Origin: Burkholderiales bacterium 68-10
GTDB lineage: Bacteria; Pseudomonadota; Gammaproteobacteria; Burkholderiales; Burkholderiaceae_C
DNA length: 53,138 nucleotides
Reading direction: 5' to 3'
Assembly: GCA_001897615.1 (NCBI GenBank)
Contig: MKTG01000072.1
Location: 58,101-111,238 of the forward strand
Shown here: positions 1 to 8,110 of the stretch, one piece after another
How positions within the stretch are numbered: position 1 is the stretch's first letter
How the letters are laid out: each line of letters starts with the position of its first letter
The notes under the pieces: generated by a model
What the model saw: only the letters and a program-made list of their open reading frames with translations
What the model was told of the DNA's origin: nothing
Databases searched by the model: none
Position numbers and translations under genes: made by a program

Positions 1-507
1 TACACGACGCGCGTGCTGGCGCAGCTTAAGCGCACCGGGGCGGACGGCGCCGTGGTGCCGCGCATCGTCTTCACCAAGGGCGGCGGGCTGTGGCTGCCCG
101 AGATGGCGGCGCTGGACTGCGACGTGCTGGGCCTGGACTGGACCATGAACCTGGGCACGGCGCGCCGCATGGTGCAGCAGGCGGCGGCATCCGTAACTCC
201 TGAAATCATAGCTGCCGGCGCAGGCCAGGCGAGCGCCAACACCTCGAAATCCTTGCAAAATCGCCCCCCCAAGGCGCTGCAGGGCAACATCGACCCCAAC
301 GTGCTGTTCGCCCCGCCCGAGGCCATCCGCGCCGAAGTGCGCCGCGTGCTGGACAGCTTCGGCCGACCCCACACCGACCCCACAACGCCGGGCAGCACCC
401 ACATCTTCAACCTGGGCCACGGCATCAGCCAGCACACCCCGCCCGAGCACGTGACGCATCTGGTGGACGAAGTGCACCGCCATTCGCGCCACCTGCGGGC
501 GCGCTGA
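1..507 (+). CDS. hemE: Uroporphyrinogen decarboxylase, C-terminal part (start outside window)
   Basis: HemE decarboxylates the four acetate side chains of uroporphyrinogen III to give coproporphyrinogen III in cytoplasmic haem synthesis. The visible 168 codons carry family landmarks: [10 protein letters not shown], the GLDWT segment, [10 protein letters not shown] and FNLGHGI near the C-terminus. The frame is open to base 1, so the true start lies upstream. Between the arginine-rich helix after GLDWT and LQGNIDP there are about 33 residues where the E. coli protein, as I recall it, has about four. Roughly 20 of these are encoded by a dispersed palindromic repeat (194-252) translated in frame. 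The landmarks on both sides remain intact, so the enzyme is probably functional with an enlarged surface loop. Confidence 0.95.
   Translation, partial: YTTRVLAQLKRTGADGAVVPRIVFTKGGGLWLPEMAALDCDVLGLDWTMNLGTARRMVQQAAASVTPEIIAAGAGQASANTSKSLQNRPPKALQGNIDPNVLFAPPEAIRAEVRRVLDSFGRPHTDPTTPGSTHIFNLGHGISQHTPPEHVTHLVDEVHRHSRHLRAR
194..252 (+). repeat. Repeat A copy 1, in-frame inside hemE
   Basis: The core ATAGCTGCCGGCGC (208-221) is followed by a 9-10 base spacer and GAGCGCC. It is preceded by ACTCCTGAAATC, also seen in the copy at 52589. It is translated as [16 protein letters not shown], in the same frame as the copies in the lipoprotein and the carboxylase. Confidence 0.75.
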
Positions 508-927
508 GCGCTTGAGTCGCCGTTCGGGCGGCACGGGCCCCAATGTCGGCGGGCAGCGCCCTACGCCGCCGGCCGGCCGGCGTCAAGCGCATTGCGCACG
601 ATTGTTGACACCAAACCGGGTGCTGTAGGGCTTGACTTATGCACAAAAACCCGAATGCCCCAACACCCGCACACCGCGCCAGCGCGGCCGCGCTATAAAA
701 CGCGAAGCGCTTGCAAGTTATTGATTTCATTGAACATCAAGTCCTGCTGCTTTGGCAGGCAGGACAAGGAAACCCTTGATTTTCAAGGCCTGCGGAGCGG
801 CCAGAGGGGATTCTCCACAAAGTTATCCACAAAATCTGGGCATGACTTGGCAGACGCTTTCAAAACAAGGACTTAAGGCCGATAGTGCAAGTGGCGGCCC
901 GCCACATCGCCCTGGCCCGCCCACCCC
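508..927. other. 420-bp intergenic region hemE-priA with DnaA-box-like sites and hairpins
   Basis: No credible gene is seen. The region is clearly less GC-rich than its surroundings from about 600 to 880. It holds TTATGCACA (637-645), a hairpin with arms GTCCTGCTGC / GCAG-G-CAGGAC (741-765), a short hairpin CCTTGA-TTT-TCAAGG (774-788), and TTCTCCACA plus TTATCCACA (811-831). A TTGACA hexamer lies at 605-610. The priA promoter is presumably here, but I cannot place it with confidence. Confidence 0.6.
811..831 (+). promoter_or_regulatory. Two DnaA-box-like nonamers 12 bp apart
   Basis: TTATCCACA (823-831) matches the DnaA consensus TTATNCACA exactly. TTCTCCACA (811-819) differs at one base. 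A third exact match, TTATGCACA, lies at 637-645 on the same strand. The 12-bp phasing of the first two suggests cooperative binding, for example DnaA control of priA. This is an inference from motifs only; three sites can also occur by chance. Confidence 0.35.
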
Positions 928-3036
928 ATGACGCACTGGCTGGCCGTCGCCGTGGCCACCCCCGCCCACAGCGGGCTGGCCGAGCCCCTGACCTACCGCG
1001 CCGACGCGCCGCTGGCGCCCGGCCACATCGTGCGCGTGCCGCTGGGCGCGCGCGAGGTGCTGGGCGTGGTCTGGAGCCAGGCGGCCGAGCCCTCGCCCGA
1101 GCGGGCGGCCCAGGTGCGCCCGCTGGCCGGCGTGTTCGACGGCCTGGCGCCGCTGGCCGACGACTGGCGCCAGCTGATCGCCTTCACCGCCCGCTACTAC
1201 CAGCGCGCGCTGGGCGAGGTGGCGCTGGCCGCGCTGCCGCCGCAGCTGCGCACGCTCAGCAGCGTGCAGATGGCGCGCCGCCTCAAGCGCCTGGGCGAGG
1301 CGCCGCCGGCCAGCGCCGCCGACGCTACTGAAACGGAAGCGCTCACCGCTGAACAGGCGGCCGCCCTGGCCCAGATCGACCAGCAACCCGGCCCCTTCCT
1401 GCTGCACGGCGCCACCGGCAGCGGCAAGACCGAGGTCTACATGCGGGCCGCCGCCCGCGTGCTGGGGCAAGACCCGGCGGCGCAGGTGCTGGTGCTGGTG
1501 CCCGAGATCAACCTGACACCGCAACTGGAAGCGCGCTTTGCCGCCCGCTTTGGCGCCAGCGCCTGCGTGTCGCTGCACAGCGGGCTGACGCCGCCCCAGC
1601 GCCTGGCGGCCTGGCTGGCCGCGCACGGCGGGCGCGCGCGCATCGTGCTGGGCACGCGGGTGGCGGTGCTGGCCTCGATGCCCGGCCTGCGGCTGATCGT
1701 CGTCGACGAGGAGCACGACCCCAGCTACAAGCAGCAGGAAGGCGCGCGCTATTCGGCACGCGACCTGGCGCTGTACCGCGGGCGGCTGCTGGGCGCCCGG
1801 GTCATCCTGGGCTCAGCCACGCCGGCGCTGGAGAGCTGGCACGCCAGCACGCCGGCGCCCGAAGGCCCGGGCCGCTACCAACGCCTGGCCATGCCACGCC
1901 GCGTCGGCCTGGCGCCGGGCGACGACCCGGCCGCCGGCCTGCCGCGCGTGCGCCGGGTGGACATGACGCGCCAACCCAAGGGCACGCTGATCGCGCCGCC
2001 CCTGCTGGCGGCCATTGGCGAGCGCGTGGCGCGCGGCGAGCAGGCGCTGCTGCTGCTCAACCGCCGCGGCTGGGCGCCGGTGCTGCACTGCGCCGACTGC
2101 GGCTGGAAAAGCGAATGCCCGCACTGCAGCGCCTACCGCGTGTTCCACAAGATCGACCGCACCCTGCGCTGCCACCATTGCGGCTTCACCCAGCGCGTGC
2201 CGCGCGCCTGCCCGGCCTGCGGCAACCTCGACATCGGCACCCTGGGGCGCGGCACCGAGCAGCTGGAAGAGCGCCTGGCCGAACTGCTGGCCGACGTGCG
2301 CCGCCCCGACGGCACGCCAGCGCGCATCGCCCGCATCGACGCCGACAGCACGCGCGGCAAGGGCCAGCTGGAAAGCGCGCTGGCCCAGGTGCACGCCGGC
2401 GACGTGGACGTGCTGGTCGGCACGCAGATGATCGCCAAGGGGCACGACTTCCGGCGCGTCACCCTGGTGGCGGCGATCAACCCCGACGCGGCACTGTTCT
2501 CCAGCGACTTTCGCGCGCCCGAGCGGCTGTTTGCCCTGCTCATGCAGGCGGCCGGCCGCGCCGGGCGCGACGCCGCCAGCGCCGCCGGCAGCGAGATGTG
2601 GGTGCAGACCCACCACCCCCAGCACCCGCTGTACGCGGCGCTGAAAGCCCACGACTACCCGGGCTTCGCCGCCCAGCAGCTGGTCGAGCGCGCACAGGCT
2701 GGCCTGCCACCCTTCAGCCGGCTGGCGCTGCTGCGTGCCGAAGCGCGCACGCAGGCGGCGGCGCAGGATTTTCTGACCGCGCTGGCGCAAGCCGCCCAGC
2801 AGGCCCTGGCCGCCGACCCGGCGCTGGCCCAGCTCGCCTGGTACCCCGCGGTGCCGCTGGCGGTGCAGCGCGTGGCCGGCATCGAGCGCGCCCAGATGCT
2901 GCTGGAAAGTCCTTCGCGCGCCGCCCTGCAGCGCGTGCTGACCGCCTGCCAGCCGCTGCTGCACCAGCTGCGCGCCAGCCCCGCCCACCGCGCCATCGTG
3001 CGCTGGGCGGTGGATGTCGATCCGCTGGCACTGTAG
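928..3036 (+). CDS. priA: Primosomal protein N' (replication restart helicase PriA)
   Basis: PriA is a 3'-5' superfamily 2 helicase that recognises abandoned forks and loads the replisome. The 702 residues match the family length. The N-terminal DNA-binding domain covers about residues 1-115. Walker A GATGSGKT is at 161-168 and the DEEHD box at 260-264. A zinc-binding cysteine cluster (CADC, CPHC, CHHC, CPAC) follows between about 385 and 440, and helicase motifs V-VI (GTQMIAKGHDF, AAGRAGR) lie further on. ATG 928 was chosen because MTHWLAVAVATP fits the usual N-terminus. It follows hemE after a 420-bp gap containing DnaA-box-like sites. Confidence 0.97.
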   Translation: MTHWLAVAVATPAHSGLAEPLTYRADAPLAPGHIVRVPLGAREVLGVVWSQAAEPSPERAAQVRPLAGVFDGLAPLADDWRQLIAFTARYYQRALGEVALAALPPQLRTLSSVQMARRLKRLGEAPPASAADATETEALTAEQAAALAQIDQQPGPFLLHGATGSGKTEVYMRAAARVLGQDPAAQVLVLVPEINLTPQLEARFAARFGASACVSLHSGLTPPQRLAAWLAAHGGRARIVLGTRVAVLASMPGLRLIVVDEEHDPSYKQQEGARYSARDLALYRGRLLGARVILGSATPALESWHASTPAPEGPGRYQRLAMPRRVGLAPGDDPAAGLPRVRRVDMTRQPKGTLIAPPLLAAIGERVARGEQALLLLNRRGWAPVLHCADCGWKSECPHCSAYRVFHKIDRTLRCHHCGFTQRVPRACPACGNLDIGTLGRGTEQLEERLAELLADVRRPDGTPARIARIDADSTRGKGQLESALAQVHAGDVDVLVGTQMIAKGHDFRRVTLVAAINPDAALFSSDFRAPERLFALLMQAAGRAGRDAASAAGSEMWVQTHHPQHPLYAALKAHDYPGFAAQQLVERAQAGLPPFSRLALLRAEARTQAAAQDFLTALAQAAQQALAADPALAQLAWYPAVPLAVQRVAGIERAQMLLESPSRAALQRVLTACQPLLHQLRASPAHRAIVRWAVDVDPLAL

Positions 3037-3105
3037 ACATCAGAAACGCGGAACCATCCTGCCCCGCGCCGACTCCACCATGGGCTGATCTGCAGGAGTG
3101 TCCGT

Positions 3106-3480
3106 ATGAGAGCGCAACTTGCCGGACTGGGACTGTGCATCGCCATCAGCCTGCCCGCCCTGGCCCAGATCACCCCCGCCCAGACCAATCTGGACCCAGG
3201 CGCCGGCCGCCTGGAAGCGCGCAACGCCAAGGCGGCGGCGCGCGAGCTGGGCACCGTGACGCCCGAGCAGGCACTGGCCAACGCCCTCAAGCGCTGCGAA
3301 GGGCTGCCCGCGTTCTACCGCAGCGACTGCGAGGCGCGCGTGCGCGGCGGCGGCCAGGTGTCGGGCAGCGTGCTGGGCGGCGGCCTGCTGAAGGAAAGCG
3401 TCACCACCCTGCCCGCCGCCACGCTGGAAGACGAGATTCGCGCCATCCCGCCGCTGCGCCTGCCGCCGTCGGCGCGCTGA
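3106..3480 (+). CDS. Small secreted protein of unknown function
   Basis: A 124-residue protein with a clear signal peptide: MRAQ, then a hydrophobic stretch ending ALA at about residue 20. The mature part has two cysteines in RC...DC context (64 and 75), which could form a disulfide, then a glycine-rich GGG...SGS...GGGLL segment. I know no function; it looks like a conserved hypothetical protein of Burkholderiales. The start is supported by AGGAG about 8 bases upstream. It sits 69 bp after priA and 22 bp before the nuclease gene, on the same strand. Confidence 0.75.
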   Translation: MRAQLAGLGLCIAISLPALAQITPAQTNLDPGAGRLEARNAKAAARELGTVTPEQALANALKRCEGLPAFYRSDCEARVRGGGQVSGSVLGGGLLKESVTTLPAATLEDEIRAIPPLRLPPSAR

Positions 3481-3488
3481 CAGGCGTG

Positions 3489-3494
3489 TATCGT
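3489..3494 (+). promoter_or_regulatory. Putative -10 box (TATCGT) of the S1/P1 nuclease gene
   Basis: TATCGT followed by GGCGCCGC and then ATG at 3503. The spacing of 8 bases would give a leaderless or nearly leaderless transcript. The same -10/GCGCC/ATG layout recurs before rep, chaN, purU, the dehydrogenase and diaA. Confidence 0.35.
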
Positions 3495-3502
3495 GGCGCC
3501 GC

Positions 3503-4363
3503 ATGAACCATTGGCATGGTCTCGCTCTTCTGACTGGCGCGCTGATCGCCGCCCCGGCGCTGGCCTGGAACGCCCGCGGGCATGCCGCCGTGGCGGCGCT
3601 GGCTGAAAGTCAGCTGGGCGCGGACGCCCGGGCCCAGGTGGCTGCCGTGCTGGCGGACGATCTGGACCGCTTCGGCCAGCCCTCTGGGCGGCGCAGCCTG
3701 GCGGCGGTGGCGTCCTGGCCGGACGAGATCCGCGCCGAAGCCACCCGCACCGACCCGGAGGCGTTTCGCGGCTGGCATGTGCGCGGCAATCCGGTGTGCA
3801 GCGACCGCCTGGGGCGCTGCCCGCAAGGCCATTGCGTCGACCAGCTGATCCTGAGCTACAGCGCCGTGCTGCGCGATCGGGCGCAACCGCTGCGCGCGCG
3901 CAACGAAGCGCTCAAATGGGTGGTGCACCTGGTGGGGGACGTGCACCAACCGCTGCACGCGGGCGTCAATCCCAATGGCGGGCGTGCCCGCGTGGTGCTG
4001 GCGGGCATTGACCTGCCACCTGGCGCCAGCTTGCACAGTGTCTGGGACGGCGCGCTGCTGGATGCCGCGCTCGCCGGCTGGCAACCGCCCGCCCAGCCGG
4101 TGCCGGCGCCCGCGCTGACCGCTGATGGACCAACCGCCTGGATGCTCGAAGCGCGTGACGTGGCGCTGGCGCATGTCTACCAGCCGCTGACGGGTTTCGC
4201 CTGCGGTGTGCGGCTGGCCGAGCCGCTGCTGCTGGACACCGGCTACCAGCGCGCCAGCGTACCCGTCATCCGCCAGCAGATCGAGCGCGCCGGGCGGCGG
4301 CTGGCCCGGCTGCTGAACGAGGCGCTGGCCGCCGACCAGCCCCCTGCCAGCGCCGCGCGCTGA
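3503..4363 (+). CDS. S1/P1-type zinc nuclease, secreted
   Basis: This family contains three-zinc, single-strand-preferring nucleases that act outside the cytoplasm. The 286-residue product starts with a signal peptide (MNHWHG... ending PALA), and cleavage would expose Trp22, the N-terminal zinc ligand typical of the family (WNARGH). Further metal-binding motifs are visible: HLVGDVHQPLH in the middle and SLHSVWD after it. The length fits. No Shine-Dalgarno sequence is obvious; a -10-like hexamer lies 8 bases upstream. It converges on the AEC transporter gene with 27 bp between stops. The likely role is periplasmic or extracellular nucleic acid scavenging. Confidence 0.88.
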   Translation: MNHWHGLALLTGALIAAPALAWNARGHAAVAALAESQLGADARAQVAAVLADDLDRFGQPSGRRSLAAVASWPDEIRAEATRTDPEAFRGWHVRGNPVCSDRLGRCPQGHCVDQLILSYSAVLRDRAQPLRARNEALKWVVHLVGDVHQPLHAGVNPNGGRARVVLAGIDLPPGASLHSVWDGALLDAALAGWQPPAQPVPAPALTADGPTAWMLEARDVALAHVYQPLTGFACGVRLAEPLLLDTGYQRASVPVIRQQIERAGRRLARLLNEALAADQPPASAAR

Positions 4364-4390
4364 CGCCGGCAACGGCACAACGGGCCGCCC

Positions 4391-5365
4391 TCAGGGACGC
4401 AGCGCCACCACCGCCGAAAAACTGAAGAAGGCCAGCGCGGTGGACCACAGGATGATGCGCGCCACGCGCCCGTTGTCGGCGCCGAAGCGCTCGGCCAGCA
4501 GCGACACGTTGCCGGCCGCCGGCAGCGCGGCCGTCAGCACCAGCGAGGTGAGCACGGCAGGCGTCAGCCCGCCCGCCCGCAGCGCCAGCAGGCCCAGCCC
4601 CCACACCAGCAGCGGGTGCAGCAGCAACTTGACGGCGGTGATCACGCCCACGTCGCCCAGCCGCGCCGCGTTGGTGGCCGCCGCATGGGCCACCTGCGCC
4701 TGCGAGCGCGCCAGCACGGCGCCGATGGTGAACAGCGCCACCGGCGATGCGGCGTCGGCCAGCAGGTGCACGGTGCGCTGCAGCGGCGCCCATGGCGCAA
4801 AGCCCAGCGCGCCGGCCAGCGCGCCCAGCAGGATGGACCAGGGCATGGGGTTGCGCAGCACACCCCGCAGCGCCCGGCCGACGGCCCGGGCCGGGCCGTG
4901 CTCGTCGGCCGCGCCCCATTGCGACAGGCCGATACACAGCGAGGTAGTCACCACCAGGTCCACCAGCAGCGTGGCCATGACCGGACCGACCGCGGCCTCG
5001 CCCAGCAGCGCCAGGATCAGCGGCACGCCCATGAAGCCCGAGTTGGGAAAGGCCGCCACCAGCGCGCCCATGGCGGCGTCCGGCCAGCCGGCGCCGCGCC
5101 GGCGCGCCAGCCATGCCGTGCCGGCGACGATGAGCGCCGCCGCCACCAGCCACAACATCGCGATCACGGGGTTGAACAGTTGCGGCAGCGGCGTCGTGCT
5201 GCCAAAGCGCCACAGCATGCACGGCAGGGCGAAATACAGCACGAACATGTTCAGCCCCGGCACCGCGTCCAGCGGCAGCAGGCGCGAGCGCGCCGCCAGG
5301 TAGCCGCACAGCACCAGGGCGAAGAACGGAAAGGTGACGGAGAGGATGCCGGCCAGCGCTTGCAT
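4391..5365 (-). CDS. AEC family transporter (auxin efflux carrier-like permease)
   Basis: An inner-membrane carrier of the AEC/BART type with about ten hydrophobic segments; family members export or import organic acids, and the substrate here is unknown. It starts MQALAGILSVTFPFFALVLCGYLAA, the usual N-terminal helix, and is about 324 residues long. An in-frame ATG 16 codons upstream (5413) would overlap the rep start codon and adds a non-hydrophobic tail, so I prefer 5365. The start codon lies inside a 9-bp inverted repeat (5357-5379) in the divergent AEC/rep promoter region. Confidence 0.85.
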   Translation of the reverse strand: MQALAGILSVTFPFFALVLCGYLAARSRLLPLDAVPGLNMFVLYFALPCMLWRFGSTTPLPQLFNPVIAMLWLVAAALIVAGTAWLARRRGAGWPDAAMGALVAAFPNSGFMGVPLILALLGEAAVGPVMATLLVDLVVTTSLCIGLSQWGAADEHGPARAVGRALRGVLRNPMPWSILLGALAGALGFAPWAPLQRTVHLLADAASPVALFTIGAVLARSQAQVAHAAATNAARLGDVGVITAVKLLLHPLLVWGLGLLALRAGGLTPAVLTSLVLTAALPAAGNVSLLAERFGADNGRVARIILWSTALAFFSFSAVVALRP

Positions 5366-5379
5366 GCAGGATGCAAGCG
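5357..5379. promoter_or_regulatory. Perfect 9-bp inverted repeat between AEC gene and rep
   Basis: CGCTTGCAT (5357-5365), spacer GCAGG, ATGCAAGCG (5371-5379). It straddles the AEC start codon and lies 16 bp upstream of the putative rep -10 box. It could be an operator for a dimeric regulator, or a hairpin controlling AEC translation. Confidence 0.45.
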
Positions 5380-5395
5380 TAGCAGGCGGCGCGGC

Positions 5396-5401
5396 TATCA
5401 T
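5396..5401 (+). promoter_or_regulatory. Putative -10 box (TATCAT) of rep
   Basis: TATCAT followed by CGGCGCC and ATG at 5412, 10 bases downstream. There is no Shine-Dalgarno sequence in between. This fits a short-leader or leaderless transcript. No convincing -35 hexamer was found. Confidence 0.35.
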
Positions 5402-5411
5402 CGGCGCCCCC

Positions 5412-7463
5412 ATGTCCGACCGCCTGAACCTCGCCCAGCAGGACGCCGTGCATCACCTGCGCGGTCCGTGCCTGGTGCTGGCCGGCGCGGGCTCGGGCAA
5501 GACGCGCGTGATCACGCACAAGATCGCGCGGCTGATCGAGACCGGCGTGCAGCCCGCGCGCATCGCCGCCATCACCTTTACCAACAAGGCCGCGGCCGAG
5601 ATGCGCGAGCGCGCGCGCGCCCTGGTGGGCAAGGCGGCGGGCGAGGTGCTGATCTGCACCTTCCACGCCCTGGGTGTGCGCCTGCTGCGCGAAGACGGCG
5701 CGGTGCTGGGCCTCAAACCCCAGTTCAGCATCCTGGACAGCGACGACGTGCTGGGCCTGATCAAGGACTGTGGCGCGACGACGGACGCGGCGACGGCGCG
5801 CCAGTGGCAGTGGGCCATCAGCCGCTGGAAGAACGCCGGCCTGGACGCCGCCGCCGCTCTCGCGCAGGCCAGCGGCGAAGGCGAGCGCCAGACCGCGCTG
5901 CTGATGGCGCGCTACGAAGAGCGATTGAGCGCCTACCAGAGCGTGGACTTCGACGACCTGATCGGCCTGCCGCTGCGTTTGCTACAACAACATGAGCACG
6001 TCGCGCAGAAGTGGCAAGCGCGGCTGGCCCATGTGCTGGTGGACGAATACCAGGACACCAACGCCACCCAGTACGAGCTGATGAAGCGGCTGATCGGCGC
6101 GCAGGGCAGCTTCACCGCCGTGGGCGACGACGACCAGAGCATCTATGGCTGGCGCGGCGCCACGCTGGACAACCTGCGCCGGCTGCCGCAGGACTATCCG
6201 CAGCTCAAGGTCATCAAGCTGGAGCAGAACTACCGCTCCACCTCGGCCATCCTGCGCGCGGCCAACAACGTCATCGGCCCCAACCCCAAGTTGTTTGAAA
6301 AGCGCCTGTTCTCCGAGCTGGGCGAGGGCGAGCCGGTGCGCGTGGTCGACTGCGACCACGAGGCGCACGAGGCCGAGCGCGCGGTGGCGCGCATCCAGTC
6401 GCTGCGCGAAACCTCGCCGCACAAGGAGTGGCGCGACTTTGCCATCCTGTACCGCGCCAACCACCAGGCGCGCGTGTTCGAGCAGGCGCTGCGGCGCGCG
6501 CAGATTCCGTACAAGGTGTCGGGCGGGCAGAGCTTTTTCGACCGCGCCGAGATCAAGGATCTGTGCGCCTGGCTGCGCCTGTGGATCAACGAGGACGATG
6601 ACCCGGCCTTTCTGCGCGCCGTCACCGTTCCGAAGCGCGGCATCGGCCACCAGACGCTGGCCAGCCTGGGCGAGTTCGCCGGCAAGGCGCGGCTGTCGCT
6701 GTTTGGCGCGCTGTTCGCGCACTCGCTGCCGGCCGCGCTGCCGGCGCGCGCCATTGCCGGCCTGCACGAATTTGGCCGCCTGCTGAACGACTTGCGCCAT
6801 CGCGCCGGCCACACCACGGGGCACGAGGCGGCGCGCAGCTTCCTGGCCGACTGGCTGAAGGACATCGGCTACGAACAGCACCTGCACGACAGCGCCGACA
6901 GCGCGCCGCAGGCCAGCGCGCGCTGGCAGAACGTGCTGGAGTTTTGCGACTGGATGGCCGGCCGCTGCGGCGGGCAGATCGAGGACGCGGCCGGCGTCAC
7001 GCTGCGGCAGGAACCGAAAAGCCTGCTGGAGGTGGCGCAGACTATCTCGCTCATCTCCACCCTGAACGAGCGCGAGCAAGACCCGAACGTGGTCACCCTG
7101 TCCACCCTGCACGCCGCCAAGGGCCTGGAGTGGCCGCACGTCGTGCTGGCCGGCGTCACCGAGGGCCTGCTGCCGTTTCGCCCCGACGAGGACGCCGGCG
7201 CCGCCGCGCAGGCCGCGCGCATCGAGGAGGAACGCCGCCTGATGTACGTGGGCATCACGCGCGCCCAGCGCACCCTGGCCGTCAGCTGGACGCGCCGTCG
7301 CAAGCAGGGGCGCGAGATGGTCGCCGCGCGGCCCAGTCGCTTCATCGCCGAGATGGCGCTGGAGTCGGCCACCGTGCGCGAGGACCCGCGCGAAAAGCTC
7401 AAGGCCCTGCGCGCCGAGTTTGCCCGCCGCGCCGCCAGCACGCCACCGCAGACGGCACCATGA
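5412..7463 (+). CDS. rep: ATP-dependent DNA helicase Rep (UvrD/Rep superfamily 1)
   Basis: Rep is a 3'-5' SF1A helicase that removes protein blocks ahead of replication forks. The 683-residue protein aligns by eye with E. coli Rep: Walker A GAGSGKT at 25-31, TFTNKAAAEM motif Ia, VDEYQDTN motif II, GDDDQSIYGWRGA motif III, KLEQNYRS motif IV, TLHAAKGLEW and MYVGITRAQ motifs V/VI. I prefer rep over uvrD or pcrA because FEKRLFSELG and YKVSGGQSFFDR are Rep-like. The start MSDRLNLAQQDAV matches the family. Ten bases separate its stop from the next lipoprotein gene. Confidence 0.93.
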   Translation: MSDRLNLAQQDAVHHLRGPCLVLAGAGSGKTRVITHKIARLIETGVQPARIAAITFTNKAAAEMRERARALVGKAAGEVLICTFHALGVRLLREDGAVLGLKPQFSILDSDDVLGLIKDCGATTDAATARQWQWAISRWKNAGLDAAAALAQASGEGERQTALLMARYEERLSAYQSVDFDDLIGLPLRLLQQHEHVAQKWQARLAHVLVDEYQDTNATQYELMKRLIGAQGSFTAVGDDDQSIYGWRGATLDNLRRLPQDYPQLKVIKLEQNYRSTSAILRAANNVIGPNPKLFEKRLFSELGEGEPVRVVDCDHEAHEAERAVARIQSLRETSPHKEWRDFAILYRANHQARVFEQALRRAQIPYKVSGGQSFFDRAEIKDLCAWLRLWINEDDDPAFLRAVTVPKRGIGHQTLASLGEFAGKARLSLFGALFAHSLPAALPARAIAGLHEFGRLLNDLRHRAGHTTGHEAARSFLADWLKDIGYEQHLHDSADSAPQASARWQNVLEFCDWMAGRCGGQIEDAAGVTLRQEPKSLLEVAQTISLISTLNEREQDPNVVTLSTLHAAKGLEWPHVVLAGVTEGLLPFRPDEDAGAAAQAARIEEERRLMYVGITRAQRTLAVSWTRRRKQGREMVAARPSRFIAEMALESATVREDPREKLKALRAEFARRAASTPPQTAP

Positions 7464-7473
7464 GGTTTGCCCG

Positions 7474-7959
7474 ATGAGTCGATTTACTATTCTTTTGGTA
7501 GCTGCTTGCGCTCTATCCGCCTGCGCTACAGGCCCAAACGATTTCTCACACCCAATCCGGGACGCGACGGCGGCGCAGCCCGTCAACCCCGCCTGCCCCG
7601 GCCTCAAGCGCTGGACGGCGCGCCAGCTCTACGGCACGTGGGAGGTCGAGCTGAGCGAGCTGGGCCTGCGCGGCCGGCTGGTGCTGCGCCAGCACCCCGA
7701 GTTCCTGGAGAGTCTGCGCGGCGAGTTCGATTTCGGCGGCCAGCAGGCCATCGCCTCGGGCGACATCGAGGAAGGCGAACTCAACCTCGACGAATCGCGC
7801 GACGGCAAGAGCCTGTTTGCCTTCTGGACTGGCCACCTGGTGCCCGCCGCCTGCGGCCGCGAAATCCGCGGCACCTGGCAGCTGCTGCCCAAGGACGGCC
7901 AGCCGGCGCGCGAAAGCCCCTTCGTGCTGCGGCGGGTGGCCGGCGATCGGGGTTGGTAG
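7474..7959 (+). CDS. Lipoprotein of unknown function with repeat-derived signal peptide
   Basis: A 161-residue predicted lipoprotein. The start ATG 7474 is preceded by GAGG overlapping the rep stop. Residues 1-17 form a lipoprotein signal with lipobox LSAC (Cys17). The mature domain (TYGTW-like core, RLVLRQHPEF, GEFDFGGQ, IRGTW) looks like a small beta-rich lipocalin-like fold, but I do not recognise the family. DNA for roughly residues 4-23 matches repeat A, so the secretion signal, including the lipidated cysteine, appears to come from a dispersed repeat. Downstream is a repeat B hairpin, then the convergent SDR gene. Confidence 0.75.
   Translation: MSRFTILLVAACALSACATGPNDFSHPIRDATAAQPVNPACPGLKRWTARQLYGTWEVELSELGLRGRLVLRQHPEFLESLRGEFDFGGQQAIASGDIEEGELNLDESRDGKSLFAFWTGHLVPAACGREIRGTWQLLPKDGQPARESPFVLRRVAGDRGW
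7482..7544 (+). repeat. Repeat A copy 2, encodes the lipoprotein signal peptide
   Basis: TAGCTGCTTGCGC (7499-7511), a 9-base loop, TGCGCTACAGGCC and CAAA (7521-7538), with the upstream AT-rich arm TTTACTATTCTTTTG. It shares the 13-mer TAGCTGCTTGCGC and the block GCGCTACAGGCC with the copy in the carboxylase gene. Its translation is VAACALSACATGPND. Confidence 0.75.
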
Positions 7960-7997
7960 TGGCGCAGTCTTGCGGCGTTGAAGCACCGAACATCCAT

Positions 7998-8074
7998 ACG
8001 CAGAGGGCGCAGAACAAACCAATTCTTCTGGCTGTTCTTTTGCGTCCTCTGCGGATCCTTTGCGCCCTCTGCGT
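7998..8074. repeat. Repeat B copy 1 (CGCAGAGG-type hairpin)
   Basis: ACGCAGAGGGCGCA (7998-8011) is exactly inverted at 8061-8074. An inner TGCGTCCTCTGCG lies at 8041-8053. It sits between the convergent lipoprotein and SDR genes, so it could act as a bidirectional terminator. Two more copies lie at 20420 and 51302. Confidence 0.8.
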
Positions 8075-8110
8075 TCGGCTGTTGGTTGTTTTTCTGAAAC
8101 CGACCGAACG

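Noticed and set aside
508-927. Chromosomal replication origin
   Set aside because: DnaA-box-like sites are present, but there is no dnaA/dnaN, only two exact boxes, and no strong AT-rich unwinding region.
1324-1365. Further repeat A copy inside priA
   Set aside because: GCTACTGAAACGGAAGCGCTCA has some resemblance, but the AGCTGC core and second arm are missing.
5366-5413. Longer AEC start at 5413
   Set aside because: It would overlap the rep start codon and adds a non-hydrophobic tail before the conserved first helix.
5975-6010. Repeat A copy in rep
   Set aside because: TTTGCTACAACAACATGAGC looked similar, but the protein aligns with E. coli Rep without an insert and the GCGC arms are absent.
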